In this document: positions 24,300 through 36,875 of the stretch, one piece after another
Position numbering within the stretch: the stretch's first letter is position 1
Layout: each line of letters starts with the position of its first letter
Assembly: GCF_012273895.1 (NCBI RefSeq)
Contig: NC_052120.1
Span: forward strand, 8,689,967 to 8,753,966
Source: Zerene cesonia
Taxonomy: Eukaryota > Arthropoda > Insecta > Lepidoptera > Pieridae
DNA length: 64,000 nt
Reading direction: 5' to 3'
The notes under the pieces: generated by a model
What the model was told of the DNA's origin: nothing
What the model saw: only the letters and a program-made list of their open reading frames with translations
The model's database searches: none
Program-made: the position numbers and the translations under genes

Positions 24300-26071
24300 T
24301 TAATTGACCGGCTATGAATTGTTAATTAATTGTTTAAGTGGGTGTAAAAATGGGATTACATATTTATGTATTTTATAGCTTATTTGAAATAGGTTGAATA
24401 CAAATTAGCTTCCACTTGTTAAAAAAATAATGACAATAATTATTGTTAATATGATTCTAATTTCTAAGGTATGAATTAGTGTGTATTTTGTAATTACCTA
24501 CTTTCGTAAATATTTGGCTTGGTATATTTTTAGTGAGTAAATTATTGACATCTTCAACATCTTGACTTGTAAAAATTATAGTTAGTATATAAGAACTATT
24601 TAATTCAATAAAGTTCCTCGATGCTTTATGTTTGTAGTAACTAGGTTTAGCTTGTAGACTATAATTATCGCCTATACGTTTACTCATGGCAATGTTTGAA
24701 GAAAACATTGTTGTTTTTTTTTTTGGTAGGAGTTAACTTTTTGTAAAACGTTAATTGAACGCTCTATTGCTTTTAATCAACTTGTCATGTATAAATATGA
24801 CTGTCAATGTGAATATTATGTTAAAACAATGTTAATAACTTGTAACTTCACAATAGTTTGAAAATATCAAGGGGAGATATAAATATGCTAATGTCAATTA
24901 AATTCTTAATTACCTATAATTGTTAAAAAAAATGTAATACTAACTACATAAAACAAATATATGCTTTAAGATAACAACTCCATTGAAATGTTAAATGAAT
25001 ATACTATAATAAAATACTATGAACTGTGTTATTAAGCAGTAGAAACTGGATATTTACCGAAGGATAAGTTAATTTGTGTACATTTATGTTATACATATGT
25101 GGTAACAATAAATGTATTATGTAAATATGTTTTAATAAAACTGTGATTATGAATTTATTATAAATATAATATATTGAATGATAATAAACTAGAAACATAA
25201 TATTATTGTCGTCAATTGCAGTTAAGAGCTTCGAGACGTATTATTTTGTTCGTATTATATGAAAATTTAAACATTTGCATAGCTTGTTATTTGACGACTA
25301 ACTTCTACTAGATACTATTGAAATAATAATAATAATATAGTTCACCCATGATTGTTTTTTAAATAATTTCTGAATATGTGAAAAATGCGAATGAAATATA
25401 TAAAATGAAAAATAGCACGGATTTTTATTTCTTTTGTACGAAACGAAACGAAAACGAAACGTTTTTAAATATCATGGAAATCAGTAATTTTGGTGATCGA
25501 TTTGATTGTTGGTTGGTGATTTTACATGAAAAAAAAGGTTGAAAGAGGTTAAATTTAGGGGCCAATGAATTTCAATAAAAATTTTATTTTTTTATTATAG
25601 ATTAATATATAATATATTTTTTGTATTATAGATTAATATGTATTATAGATATAATATACAGTGGTTTTACTCTGGGGCTACTTTTTCGTTATTTATTAAA
25701 TCGTGTGCCTACTAAAGTGTTAAAAGACTTATCATCAAAGTTATCCTTAAATTATTAATCTATTTATATTGATTTAGATGTATTCATATTAAACCCTAAC
25801 AAAGACTGATGTTATAAAGTGAACTATTAAAAATGTTACGGTTTGTGACCGTACGTGTAAACCGTAACGGGTACGATTATTGACTTACTATGCTGATTTT
25901 ACAAACAGATAATGCAGATTCAGTTTTCATTAAAGTCGACCTCGTGACACTTTTAGCGTTTTTAAATTTTTTTGATTTAGTTTTTCGCCTAACACGCCCA
26001 GTTTACCCTGTATAAGTATTTATTAATTTCAAAGTCGTAGAATTTTGGATACTGAAACTATTTCTTAACAG

Positions 26072-26334
26072 AGTATCGAAAAACAAAAGCTTTAATGTGT
26101 CATGGCGGTAAGCTAGGTATAGCAAAAGAGTATAGTATTATACTTTGTATGGCAGAGGCGATATCAGCTACAATCAGCTATATATAAACCTAAAATTGTA
26201 CCCAATTTTCGTGTTTGCGGAATAAAAAGTCAACGCAGAGGCGATCAAAGCCGCGGAAGTTTGTAAAGTTTTATCTCTCCCACATCTCACAAAACAAAAC
26301 CTAGATACGACCTTGATAATGTGCTAAGTGAAAG
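26072..26334 (+). pseudogene. Decayed UGT exon 3 relic
   Basis: The acceptor TTTCTTAACAG (to 26071) leads into AAAGCTTTAATGTGTCATGG, matching UGT D exon 3 (AAAGCTTTAGTGTCTCATGG at about 31663). GGCGATCAAAGCCGCGGAAG and the donor-side end GTGCTAAGTGAAAG|GT also align. It keeps the HGG codons but is about 46 bp longer and has frame breaks. Homology continues into the following intron (GATAACCTTAACGGT at 26418-26432, also after UGT D exon 3). It shows that another UGT closely related to D once lay here. No other exon of it was found. Confidence 0.85.
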
Positions 26335-27430
26335 GTGGTTACATTTAAAACAATAAGTATAACGCATGTGCACTTTTCAAGGTCGTACTTATTACTTATA
26401 CTTAAAAATCTATTTTGGATAACCTTAACGGTATATAAATAAAATCATACTTATAAATTTACGGGCCAAATGCGTTAAATTTCATTATTTTCTTGTTGAA
26501 TCGAGGTGTATTTAAAAACTAATTTCTTAGTTACACGTGAGATAGTCTATTATTCGATAGTGAAATACTCGTAGTAACCGTTTCTGAAATTAAATATTTT
26601 CAATAACGTTATTGTTTTTACGCAGATACGTTTTGTCGATTTTGAAAAAAAAAATTATATAGGTCATGGGCCAATATTATGTTCAACCGATCTATACTAC
26701 TACTTTTGAAAAAAAAACTTGAAAAACGGGATATAAAGTACACCAAATTTTAATTAGTCAGTATGTAATGAGGTGTCATCTTCGATGAATGGGTGAGGAT
26801 GTTATTGGTTAGGACCCTAAAATAAAAAGAATTTTTTACTGAAAACTTTTTTCATTAAAAGAAAGGAATCCGTTAAACAATTTATGTAAGTAATGAGGTA
26901 GCCGCAAGACAAGGGTCGACTCTATAAAATTTAAATTAAACGTCCCCTGCTACATACAAAAAATAATTAAATTACTAAAAAGTGTAACATTTCAATGAAC
27001 TAAATAAGCCAGAAAATCACGATTTTAATTATTTATAGATTTAACAAATACAAGTTAGTATTCTTACAAAAATAGGAAGTCCAATAAAAAACGGAAGCTG
27101 TCCGTAAGCATTATAAACAAAACTTCCTTTTAAGCGTACTTACCTCCTAAATAATACATTGCGCTTAATCTAAGACTGCGATTCTCAAGGATTTTTCTTC
27201 ACGTACATTTTGCGTTGCCGCCTCTTCCTTTATGCAGATAATAAAATCAGCCAGTGCACCAGCGAGTATGAATTCAGAAATGTTGGGAAATTTATTAAGA
27301 TATAATGTAGTATTTTAAATTTTAGAAGGTAACGGTAAAATATTTAATAAGAAGTATATTAATATTACCTCATTATTTTAATTATTATCTAGATTTTCTA
27401 TAATTGAATTAATTTTTAGAATGTAGCTAA

Positions 27431-27745
27431 TGTGGAAGACCAGCATGATCGGCTCGAACTGGGCGAGCTCGCACCGGGGAAAGGAGACTACGCCATCACA
27501 TAAGATCACTGTAAAATAGTAGCATATTAATTCGACTGTTTCGTACGATAAGTGGGGTAGCTGGAAGCACGTTTCTTTTCCTCACTCTTCCCAATACATT
27601 CCTTTATTTCCGTTGTCTGTGTTTTCTTCATCCCGTATATCTAAGAAAGCGGAAAGGTATTTTTAGAGCGTCTCAAAATGTTCATAGACGCGGTTCGCTT
27701 ACACCATTACCTGTATCGCTTCAATGCCCGTTCTAATATAAATAA
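27431..27745 (+). repeat. LINE 3' UTR-like repeat
   Basis: GAGCTCGCACCGGGGAAAGG, TTTCGTACGATAAGTGGGG and the following CGTTTCTTTTCCTCACTC align with 58742-59058. Confidence 0.5.
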
Positions 27746-29671
27746 AAAAGGAGGTTCGTCAACCTAAGATTGAAATGGATATGTTTCAAGAAATTAAATA
27801 CTTTCAAACAGGTTCAAAAACGGTTTTCATTTGCTCTAAAAAACTGATTAATTATGGTTATGTCAACTTAGTAATATAAGCGTATCGACATATCAAAAGA
27901 TAATGTGGTAGTGATTTACATTTCTAAATTCTTGCTGAACCCACTTCGCTGGCGTCATCCAATTTTCACCACTAAGTTCTATTCAAAATATTGTCTATGC
28001 ACTTTGCCATTCATGAATAAGATTTATAGGTAGTTTTGTGCTTTGAAATAAGTTTTTACTAGATAAAAGTTACAAAAATGTAACTTGCTACAAATCCATA
28101 ATACAAAATTTAGGTTTTTTGCTTAATATCTTCCATACACAGAATTTGACCAAGCTACATGACTATTAAAAAAATCTCTACGTAATATAAAAGAAAGTCA
28201 CCTCCCGCTGCATACATGCATGTGTAGAAAAACATCACAGATTATAAAACTAGGCAAAACATTATGATGCTGGTTTTTTAAGTAGACAGTTTTTAATAGA
28301 ATATTATAGATCTACAGTATCACTATTGCACCCGTGCGGAGCCGGGACGGGTCGTAAGTAGCGATTTATAAGGAAATATAAAAAAATGGTCTTCCTGAAA
28401 AATGGAAGATCCGAATTATAACTACACTTACGTACTTCATATTGAAAGGATATGAATATTAAACACAGGCTTTAGTTTCTACCAATATAATTGTATTATT
28501 TAACAGTTTTAATAAAGACTTTATTATTATTATTATTATTATTTGGTCTAAGTCAAAATCCAAGGATGTGATGCAGAGATACTCCTATGTGGGTAAGGGC
28601 CCATATTCATCCACCGTACTGGTCAGGTACTTGTACCTACTTCTTATTATCCTCTTAAAATCAATACAAATAAGAAATTATTTTATTGAAATAAAAACGT
28701 AAAATAGAAATTATAGGCCGCCTATTTGACCCGGCAAGTATTTCTTTCCTTTTTGTTTTCTTTTCTGTGCTGAATAAAGTGTAAAAACCACAGCGCCCTT
28801 GGGCCAGTTAGCAGTTACAAATAATTGTCAGGACTCAACGCTAGTATTTATAGAAGGCTATATTATAAGTGGAGTCAGATTACCGATTGAATATGCTATA
28901 GAAAACTCCGCTCGAAGGCGTTTACTTTAATAAATCAATTGAATGCTTAGTTCGTTCGCAAAAAATCTAATAGGATCAAGTAATACAAGTTTGAAACCAT
29001 ATCTAAAGATCTATCAAGCATCTGCGATGACTGTTTTAGATTACCTACGATTTTAAAATAGAAAAATGCATATATTTTTATAGTTGATAATAAAAAGCTG
29101 TAAAATTTGTTTGTTTGTTTTAAAACGCTTATCTCCTAGAACTGCTGAACCGATTTCAAAACTTCCTTTACCGTTAAATTCGTAGATACTTTGTACGTGA
29201 TCAGTGACTCCTGAGTAACCGACTAGTCTACATGTTGAGTATAGTAGTAGACATGGTACATATAATATGGACTATAAATGTACAATGGGCGAAACCGGAC
29301 CACTGTTAATTTATATATTTCTATACTACTAATTACTTTTACATTTCAATGTTGATACAATCTCAAGCTAAATTTCACCCATCATCGCCTTAATAGGGCG
29401 CGCGCCAAACATAAAAAATGGCTTTAAATAAAAAACTACATCAAGTATACTTAATACTTAGCGTCAAGTGTAATAATTAAATATTATAAAACGTATTACA
29501 AAAAACGCTTATTCATTCAGTAATAACAGTGCAATACAATCAATACATAAAAAAAGGTTTTCAAGTGTGCCAGCTGGGACCCTAAATTCATCTTGCAACC
29601 TTCAATGTTTTATTTCATAGAAGTGGACGACCGCCGGCCGTCAGTCTTAAGTTGAGACACTAAGATACAAC

Positions 29672-32600
29672 ATGCGTCGGACACTAGTCTTGTTTTTTGT
29701 GATAACGTACTTTTTTAGCAGTGTGTACTCAGCTCGAATATTGGGCATATTCCCGCATCCGGGAAAAAGTCATCAAATGGTATTTGATCCGTTGTTAAGA
29801 GAACTTGCGGAACGCGGTCACGATCTAACCGTCGCTACTTTTTTCCCAATAGAAAACCGACCAAGTAATTATAGGGAAGTTAATCTTCAACAGCTTGCCG
29901 AATTAAGATTGGAATCTTTTCATGTAGGATCATATGAATTTCCAAGCTGGTTTATTAAGATACCAGTCATTGGTAGTGTTATAAACCAATATGAGCAACA
30001 TGCAACTTTAAGCAGGACAGCTGTAGACATTTGTGAAAACTTAGTGAAATTTCAACCCTTAAAGGAAATTCTCAAACAAGAATACGATATCGTGATAACC
30101 GAGATTTTTAATAGCAAATGTGTACTCGGTCTATTAGAAGCATATGGAGTGAAGTCGCCAATAGTTGCAATGTCATCATGCCCACTGCTGCCGGGAAGTG
30201 CGGGTCGCGTTGGAGCCGATGATAATCCCTCTTATGTTCCCGTAGTGACATCAGCACATTCTCATACAATGACCTTCTTCCAAAGATTAGAAAACGTGAT
30301 AGTGAACGTCTTATTAAAACAACTGTATAAAGACTCATACAGGAAGGAACAAGCAGTCATTGAAGGATATTTGGGTAAAACAATAACGGATTTGAGCGTT
30401 CTTACAAATAACATATCGCTAATACTAGTAAATACCTATCATGTTCTTGATGGAGTATATCCAAGTGTTCCAGGAATGATAGAAATTGGCGGAATTCATG
30501 TTTCGAAACCGGCCACAAAGAAAATGCCCAATGTAAGTACCTAACGGTTAATTCAAATTATTTAAATTGAGTTTTTTCGACTTCACTGCATTCCGATATA
30601 AATTTGTGTATGTGTGGTATGTTGTATATCGTAATTTGTCACTATTTTGTTAAGTCGCCTATAAAAGATTTAAGAAATTCTGTAAAATTAAATCACAATA
30701 AATTATTAATTTAAATGAGTACTATAAAAAAATCTTAAGTATTTAATTTTTAGTTTTATAGCATTGAAATGCTTTATAAAATGAGAAATTTTGAGCCGCA
30801 TTCCATCGATACACTATTATAATCATTGAAATAATGTTTCGATTGGTTGTGATGGTTCTTAATCATCTCAATAGATGGCGTGGGGTGCTCCTTAGGCACA
30901 TGAAACCGAAAGGGTAGAAGAAATTCGATTACTGTGGCAGGATCACGGGTGGCCGAGAGGCTAGGCGTTGCTACGGTTAGGCAAGAACGCAGGTTCGAAT
31001 CCTGCCTCGTGATCAAATTTTTTCTATTCTTTCAAAATTTCCCAATCTTAAGTATGTTAAATCTTTCAGTACATTGAAAAGTTCTTGAACGAATCTGAAC
31101 ACGGTGTTGTATTATTGAGTTTCGGCTCGCACTTGAGTACAACATCAATATCTCAATATAGACAAAATATTTTGCTCAACTCGCTATCAAAATTAAAAGA
31201 ACGAGTTCTCTGGAAGCATGCGGACAGTGCAGATGATGGAACTCCTGTTGGAAGTAATATTTTAAGAGTGAGATGGCTGCCACAAAACGAATTATTGCGT
31301 GAGTATTGTGTACAACAGTCTCTAACTCGAGTTGTTATCGCTTTACGAGTAGAATTTTCAATCATGCTGGTTTATTAAATTATTTATTATTCATCATCAT
31401 ACTTGATGTCTGTAACGAGTAAAGCCACTACGTATCTAATTTCTAAGCATTAATATGCCAAATCTTTGTCAAAAATCTAATATTGACCAATAAAATTCGA
31501 TTTCGATAAATATCTATTCTATATGTTGTTAAATGAATGTTATTTGTACCTTATTAAATAAAACAATAAGTACGTTGAATGAATGCGTCAGGAATAACAT
31601 AACACGAAAATGTAAACAGTTTAGACGGACCTTTATTCTCCTTACAGAACACCTAAAAGTCAAAGCTTTAGTGTCTCATGGCGGGAAACTCGGAACAACA
31701 GAAGCCGTGTCAGCTGGAAAACCAATGGTCGTAATTCCTGTGTGCGCAGACCAAAACCTCAATGCAGCGGCGATCAGAGCCGCGGGAGTCGGCGAAGTAA
31801 TACCCCTCCCAAAGCTCACAGAACAAGACTTAGACACAGCCTTGCAAGAGGTGCTAGGTGAAAGGTAGGATATTCTTAAAAATATAACTAGATAGACCAT
31901 ATGTGCACTTTTAAAGGTCGTTGTTGTCCTCTCGTGATTTTATTTTAGATAACCTTAACGGTTGTATTACAATAAAATTTTATTTTTAAACTTCCGGATA
32001 TCTTGCATTGAACTTTTCTTTTATTTCGGTTGGTGACTACGCAATCTGTACCTCAGATAATTATTTGAATGCCTCAAGTCAGAATTTAATTGTGCCAGGC
32101 CTACCTTCTTCATATATAGATTTTATATTTATAATAAATAAAGGAATAACTTAGAAAAGCTTTCGATGACAACGTGTTTTATTCTGGGGGATGATGTTGA
32201 GCAACAGTCCCCCTCCCACCCCCCAAAAAATTTTAAGATATTAAGATTAAAATCTCATTTAGTTGCTATTTTTAGTTAACCTAAAATGTTCCGCTGTCCG
32301 ATATCTAAAAACGAATCCATACGGGATATTTTGTTTTTTTTTTTACATTTTAATGATTTCATTGTTATGGGTATGGCTTATCTTATGTAGCTTTCGTTCG
32401 TCTAACTTTCTTGTTTAAAATCTAGCTACCTAGCGTGGATATGACCCTACTTTATACTCAAGAATACCAATGTGTATATACTTAATTCCTTTTATTCTAG
32501 AATGCAGGAAAGAGCGCGCCTCGTATCCAAGATGTGGCATGACAGAGAATCGTCTCCCCTGCAGACAGCAGTCTTTTGGACGGAGAGAGTGACCCGTTGG

Positions 32601-32774
32601 GGACACCAGTCACCGCTGTATGCCGAAGCCAGACATCTCCCCTTCTATCAATACGCTTTGCTGGATGTTATAGCATTCCTTGTTATAATTATTTCTTTAG
32701 TAATAGGCATTATTGTGTATACTGTTCTTAGATTTAAGGGATGTGAAAAATATAAAAAAGTAAAAGCCCACTAA
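29672..32774 (+). CDS. UDP-glycosyltransferase, complete but divergent (UGT D)
   Basis: Four exons, 29672-30532, 31070-31298, 31648-31864 and 32501-32774, join in phase to 526 residues with the same exon boundaries as UGT C. The signal peptide is followed by ARILGIFPHPGKSHQ with His34. HGG is at 374-376, Glu382, and the donor motif reads PVCADQ (394-399) where UGT C has PFFGDQ. In the NSDC motif of UGT A and C the Asp is Lys149 here, although Glu144 just before it remains. The C-terminus has a membrane segment and KVKAH, a KxKxx ER-retention pattern. Expected role is sugar conjugation in the ER, but the two changes raise the question of altered or lost activity. Short introns (349-637 bp) contrast with UGT C. 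A SINE copy sits in intron 1 next to the exon 2 acceptor. No frame breaks are present. Confidence 0.92.
30731..31055 (+). repeat. tRNA-derived SINE, copy 2, with 5' inversion
   Basis: The element 30743-31043 is flanked by the exact 12-bp duplication AATCTTAAGTAT (30731-30742 and 31044-31055). The tRNA-like block 30941-31014 is on the plus strand (GATCACG stem, GTGGCCGAGAGGC, GGTTCGAATCC), while the family's 3' segment at 30743-30794 points to the minus strand. The two parts are inverted relative to copies 1 and 3. Confidence 0.8.
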
Positions 32775-33407
32775 TATATAAAAGCTAGCTAGCAAAGACT
32801 AACAATTCTCGGAAAGAGTTAATTTCCCTCTATATGTTAATGTAAATTGTGATTCTTATGCTTGCAATTTAATGTATTATCTTAGTCATATAATTTAATG
32901 CCCAGAATTAAAATTTCTCCTACTTCCTTCAGATGCAGATTGTGTTTCCTAGGTTGACTTATTATTATTACAACTACGTTCAAAATTATTTTCGGTTACG
33001 TTATTTAAAAAAAATACGTCTCTATGGACGATCAATCAAATAAAAATCGAGCTATAGTATAACATTTAATATATTATGTTATTAGCAGAAATGAGTATGA
33101 AAAAGAAGCGGTCACAATATTTTGCATGCATATGCATGCCACAGCCGTAAATGAAGAAAGCTATGTGTAGTGTTTTTGTAAGAGACATTGAAAGTATTAT
33201 TTATGAGAAAACATATGTTTAGCATACTCTAGTCATGTATAGTACAGAGATTCAATACAATATCTACATATTTGCACTGTAACAACACATTTTTAAATCA
33301 AATTCAACATAAATACAAATGGACACTATTATTTTATATCAAAAAAAAAAAATCGTACCACAATCTATTTGTCAATAATGTTAAGCATAACAGAGATTAA
33401 TGCAAAA
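32775..33407. other. Convergent 3' ends of UGT D and KIFBP
   Basis: AT-rich sequence holding the 3' untranslated regions of both genes. No further gene seen. Confidence 0.5.
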
Positions 33408-35647
33408 TCAAGCAGCGAGTTCCGTTTCTAGCCTTTTAATTTTTATTGGCAAAATGCTAACCATCTCTTGACACAAACTAAATTCCACATGCATCATCTT
33501 CGCTGCATCTTTATCTCTCGTACAAATGTCTACAACGGCTTGGTACGAATCAAAACTCTTCTTGACATGAATCAACTGCGTACGTTTATCTAATGCAATC
33601 CTCTTCATACTATTCCGACCAATAAACGCATATGCACTTATCACAGGCCTAATAACATCAAGATCTAACTTGACTGGCATCATCCCGTTCTTATCTTTGA
33701 CAGAATTCAAAAATTGATCATAATTCTCTATACTTTTTTCGCAAAGCATGTTTATTTTCTTCAATAGATGCGGTGTTGGTTTTTCGTTTGTTTTATTCAG
33801 CTTGTCCAATTTTATGTTTAAAATTTCAGAGTACACTTCACCAAGCTCATACCATAACTGTCGGCAACACTGTAAATAGTATGTTGGATTTATTTCTTTT
33901 ATTAAGTCTTCCAACATGTCGATTCGTCGTTTGTGCATTTTCGACCTTCGTTCATCATCCTCCTCAAAGAAAGCAAGGTAGGCATATGACTGTGAACTGT
34001 CTTGAATCAACTCAATATAATCTGACGCCAATGAATCCAATTTATAATATTCCTTGGCCTTATTTAACCAACTCTGACAGCTTAAAAATACTTCTCTTGC
34101 ATCCTGATATGTGAGAATAAATTTATCGCCAATTTTGTTTTCATACTTAGTCACATCTAGGTCAGGGAAGATAAGGTTTTTTATATCTCCACCACAAATA
34201 TTCTCATTGTCCTCTAGTTGAAGGTTTGACATATCTGTAATTTATAAAAATGAATTATTGAATTTGTTTTTTATTTTAATTGACTATTAAAATATTTTAG
34301 TTCAAAATAATAGCTCCGATAAGATATTTTTTTTTATTAATAGTAGGTATACAATATTCACTTATAAAAGGCATTAATATCCTACTATTATTATAAATGC
34401 CAAAGTTTGTAAGGAATAACATAAAGGCAACTTTTTCTCCTGATACTCCTACGGGATACGGACTTACATGGGTGAAACCGCTGGGCGCAGCTAGTTTTCT
34501 AGAAAATTTATAATAATTAACTGTAAATTACTTGCAAGAATTAAGTTATGTTATTGGGTCCTGTTACTGTTGAATGCTGGCTTATTCCAAATATATTTAT
34601 TTCAAAATTCTTCATAATCCAAGTAACCAACTTTGTATAATACAACTGGTGCTTGTGCTACTTACAATAAAGCAATTACTAACCTGTGACAGCCTCAGAC
34701 ATTGTCTCTGCATCATTCATCAGCCTTGTCTTAGAAGCTGTCATCAAGAGGATACAATATTTAGCCCAACATCGTGCAACATCAGCTGACCGATGCTTCA
34801 ATTGTTCCTTTTTAGCCAGCATCACTTCATCATTAGTACTGTCTTCTGACAATTTAGCTTCATACTGGTCTAAAATAGTAGAAGCCGCAGCTAAGTGATG
34901 CCTAGATTGAAAGAAACCATTTCTCTCAGCAAAAAACTGTGATAGTGTTGCAGAATTCAGTGACCAGTCCACTGGCTCATAATCATTGTATTGTAATTGC
35001 CTTCGTAATGTGACATGACAATAAACTGCAGATTTAAGATCTTCTTTTAATGAACCATAAACCTGAGCAAGGTAATAGAGAGTAAGTGTATAAGCCTTCT
35101 CTAATACCATGATATCACCAGTGACACTATCAGCAGTATTGTGTATTATATTTTCAATTGGTAAAGGCATTTGCATTGAACACTTAAATGTTTCATAAAA
35201 TTCTTTTGACTTCAGTAGGTATGATTTAGCCTTTTCTGGTTCATCCCTATTCGACCACAGGATACCAAGATTGTTGTCAATGTTTATAAGAGTCGTAACA
35301 ATTTCAGGTTTTGAAGAGTTGGGAAGCAACAGTTCTTCAGCTTCAGTAAGTACTTTCTCACTGGCAGTTAACTCTTCGGTCTCCATATCGATGATACCAA
35401 TATTGAGTAGGACAATGCCTAACATTGCATCGCCTTTTAAGGGATCGAGATTAGATTCGGTACTAAACGTGTTAGCCAATGCATCGCGCATTTTTATTAA
35501 TATTTCTTTAGCTTTATATTTGGACGTGTAAGGTTCGTTTTCCGGGTCATTTTTACTGTCCTCATCTAGTAATTTTCTTACTTTTCCATAGTTCTCCTTA
35601 AAGTCGTTAATTATCTCCTTAGCAGTCATATCGGTAGTTACGATCAT
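33408..35647 (-). CDS. KIFBP: KIF-binding protein (KIF1-binding protein homologue)
   Basis: Two coding exons on the minus strand, 35647-34684 and 34234-33408, join across a 449-bp intron (ACAG|GTTAGT to TTACAG|AT, phase 1) into 596 residues, close to the roughly 620 of human KIFBP. In that family the protein is an all-helical TPR-like cytosolic factor that binds kinesin motor domains and limits their attachment to microtubules, and it is needed for axon development. Family-like segments include GIVLLNIGIIDMETEELTAS in the N-terminal half and SWLNKAKEYYKLD and CRQLWYELGEVYSEILNIK in the second half. Assignment rests on recalled similarity along the whole length. The intron carries a Helitron-like insertion. 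The gene converges with UGT D. Confidence 0.88.
34380..34495 (+). repeat. Helitron-like element, internally deleted, in KIFBP intron
   Basis: The start TCCTACTATTATTATAAATG and the tail CCTACGGGATACGGACTTAC to GCGCAGCTAGT are kept; about 90 bp of the middle is missing. Confidence 0.65.
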
Positions 35648-36039
35648 TATTATTGCTGTACAAATCCAAAGTTAGTTAATAGTGGGTTTACTTAGAACTC
35701 ATATCACAACTTAATTTCCAAACAGTATGATTAAAGTTATTTTAAAATGTATTTATAGAAATTTATAAATTTTGGATAAGAAATTTATTCTTTGGTTTTC
35801 AACTTAAATGTCAATGTCTAAAAATTTATCACATAAAATAATGAATGACACACGCTTCATATTTCAGGATTGTCCCTTTGTCCTAAGATATCAAATATTA
35901 TTCAATAAATTTTTTTTCATCTTAATATTTAATAACAGTTAATGAAGTGCAAATCGTATTTGAATAGTTTATATTTTCTATAAAACCATCCTGTAGGCCA
36001 AATGTTGAATTTGGCCTCCAATCATCTGTTTCAATGTCT

Positions 36040-36215
36040 CCATCTGTGTTCTGCTTAGCCGAGATATTATTTTTAAAGTTCCATACCCAAAGGAGAAAAA
36101 ATAAGTCCTGTAACCTGTTACTTAGACTTTACTGTCCGTCTGTCTGTCCGCCTGTCCTTCTGTCCGTCTGTCCGTCTATCACTTTTCACCAGGCAGTTAG
36201 ACAGTTGAAATTTTC
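36040..36215. repeat. Dispersed repeat with TGTCCGTC iterations
   Basis: Imperfect repeats of CTGTCCGTCTGTC (36131-36180) precede CACCAGGCAGTTAGACAGTTG. A second element with reversed iterations (GACAGACGG) lies at 50040-50210. Confidence 0.5.
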
Positions 36216-36229
36216 AAAGATGATATATG

Positions 36230-36415
36230 GGATTTTAACCGCGATTTATTCATTATATTATTAACCCGTTTCGAACACTCTACAGCGAGCGTGGTCACGG
36301 GGAGACTGAGATGTTATATGTCTTGGTCATACAAAAATTGTTGTTTGTGAAGGTAGTTAAAGTAGTAGAAGGTTAATAAATCACGTTTAAAATCCGTTAA
36401 AAAGTCTTTAATTTC
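36230..36415. repeat. Foldback-type repeat (ACAGCGAGCGTGGTCACGG)
   Basis: The core TTTCGAACACTCTACAGCGA and GTGGTCACGG recurs at 57160-57268. GTTTAAAATCCGTTAAAAAG at 36382-36401 is the reverse of the sequence that opens the other copy, suggesting terminal inverted repeats. Confidence 0.5.
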
Positions 36416-36659
36416 TGATGCTCGTATAGTCCGAATTTATCTGAATTGACAAAAATCTCTAGTAGTTTCGTGAAAACTGGTGTTTATAGTTGTAACATAA
36501 GGCGGTTTTAGGGTAGTAAGTCAGAATGGCAATGTTGAAGTCAGGTAATTACCCGACTATGGGTGAGCGGGCAAGACGTTGTCTTATGCGTGAAGAGAAT
36601 AAGCTTATAAAACGCCAGTCGCTCTTTTCTTTGTTGATATATAACTAGATATAGTAGGT

Positions 36660-36875
36660 ACTATTACCAACCGACTTCAAAAAAGGAGGTTATCAATTGG
36701 ACTGCATTTTTTGTGAATGTTACCTCAACTTTTTCTGGGTGAACCGATTTTTAAGATTCATTCTTTGTTTGAAAGCTGATGCCTGCCATGTGATCCCATT
36801 ATTAGCCTAAACCTCAAATTCGGTTCAGTTCTGACAATTTGAAGGCCGTTCAGTTTTTTTGTTAAAAATAAAAAT
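36660..36875 (+). repeat. Dispersed ACCGACTTCAAAAAAGGAGG element
   Basis: It starts ACCGACTTCAAAAAAGGAGG and ends near TTTTTTTGTTAAAAATAAA. The pattern is a common lepidopteran non-autonomous element; degenerate relatives lie at 15068-15230 and 16056-16100. Confidence 0.55.

Larger units (their letters stand above)
24300..29671. other. Intergenic between UGT C and UGT D
   Basis: Mostly AT-rich sequence. It holds the exon-3 relic (26072-26334), a LINE-like repeat (27431-27745), an ATT microsatellite (about 28522-28545) and a degenerate repeat tail near 28330. A TCAGT initiator-like motif (29642-29646) about 30 bp before the UGT D start may mark its promoter. Confidence 0.5.

Noticed and set aside
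28522..28545. Possible CRISPR-like short repeats
   Set aside because: It is a simple ATT microsatellite; no spaced repeats of constant unit occur anywhere, and the DNA is animal.
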